Origin: CAZDBA01 sp964503615
GTDB lineage: Bacteria > Planctomycetota > Planctomycetia > Pirellulales > Pirellulaceae
DNA length: 13,573 nt
NCBI GenBank assembly: GCA_964503615.1
Contig: CAZDBA010000131.1
Span: 1 to 13,573, forward strand
Direction of reading: 5' to 3'
Every line of letters begins with the position of its first letter. Position 1 is the first letter of the stretch. A model generated the notes under the pieces. The model did no database searches, had not been told where the DNA came from, and was given only the letters and a program-made list of their open reading frames with translations. Shown piece after piece: positions 13,437 to 13,573 of the stretch. A program made the translations under genes and the position numbers.

Positions 13437-13573
13437 TTAATAAAACCCAGGCTTTGTTTCAGATTCGCTTTTGGGGAATAGGCCCGCTTCGTCGAACAGG
13501 ACACGATCTTCGTAGCCGTTAAACCAAATGGCTTCCGGGTTGCGACCAACGATCGCGAGCTTTCCTTTGTTGC
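13437..13573 (-). CDS. C-terminal end of a protein of unknown function (enters from right edge)
   Basis: On the minus strand a frame is open from the window edge to a TAA at 13437-13439, giving 44 residues: GKLAIVGRNPEAIWFNGYED, then RVLFDEAGLFPKSESETKPG and FY. The composition is that of a normal folded protein: beta-type hydrophobic pattern, aromatic residues, acidic turns and a polar tail. A competing minus-strand frame over the same bases has basic, serine-rich, low-quality composition, which makes this one the better choice. I cannot name the family from 44 residues. The gene converges on the plus-strand remnant, and the hairpin cluster lies between them. Confidence 0.55.
   Translation of the reverse strand, partial: NKGKLAIVGRNPEAIWFNGYEDRVLFDEAGLFPKSESETKPGFY

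Noticed and set aside
13358..13549. 63-codon minus-strand frame at the right end
   Set aside because: The alternative minus-strand frame ending at 13437 has better protein-like composition and is open to the window edge; this one is basic and Ser-rich and also spans the hairpin cluster.
1..13573. CRISPR array, tRNA or rRNA genes
   Set aside because: No regularly spaced direct repeats were seen, and no tRNA cloverleaf or conserved rRNA segment was recognised by eye.

Overview
The window looks like chromosome from a marine-type planctomycete (Pirellulaceae-like). Three things suggest this. There is a very large secreted protein built around the planctomycete/Verrucomicrobia 'PVC-type membrane-bound dehydrogenase' beta-propeller with a C-terminal haem-binding domain. 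There is a secreted sulfatase. And almost every reading frame is long and monocistronic, often without a strong Shine-Dalgarno site. Base composition is near 50% G+C by eye, with a more A+T-rich patch around 12.4-13.0 kb. These assignments come from reading the sequence; no search was run.

Layout. The left end carries two minus-strand genes: the 5' part of an exported protein of unknown function (start at 310, running off the left edge) and a cation diffusion facilitator of the ZnT9-like type (544-1563) with a clear intrinsic terminator. The plus strand then has four large genes. These are a Gln/Gly/Asn-rich secreted protein with a helical C-terminal domain (1775-4018), a formylglycine-type sulfatase (4134-5663), a 1622-residue multidomain redox protein (6027-10895), and a class III aminotransferase resembling glutamate-1-semialdehyde aminomutase (11078-12382). 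The gaps between them (115, 363 and 182 bases) hold hairpins and a nested palindromic repeat, so they are probably separate transcription units rather than one operon.

The right end (12.4-13.57 kb) looks accessory. It holds a small A+T-rich probable lipoprotein gene (GTG start) with a good predicted promoter. Next comes a short reading frame resembling the leader peptide found ahead of some group II intron reverse transcriptases, but with no reverse transcriptase following. A cluster of three hairpins follows, and then the 3' end of a minus-strand gene that enters from the right.

The most interesting object is the 1622-residue protein. It joins an SGNH-hydrolase-like domain with altered catalytic motifs, a PVC dehydrogenase propeller with Ca-type DxDGD loops, a HEAT-like helical stretch, a PA14 module, a complete type 1 copper site (His, Cys-x4-His-x3-Met) and a CxxCH cytochrome domain. 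A dehydrogenase, a copper carrier and a haem in one chain suggest a self-contained extracellular or periplasmic electron path. With the upstream sulfatase and the PA14 module, oxidation of a (sulfated) sugar is an attractive but untested idea. The two hairpins just ahead of its start codon and the repeat in its upstream gap are further points to check.
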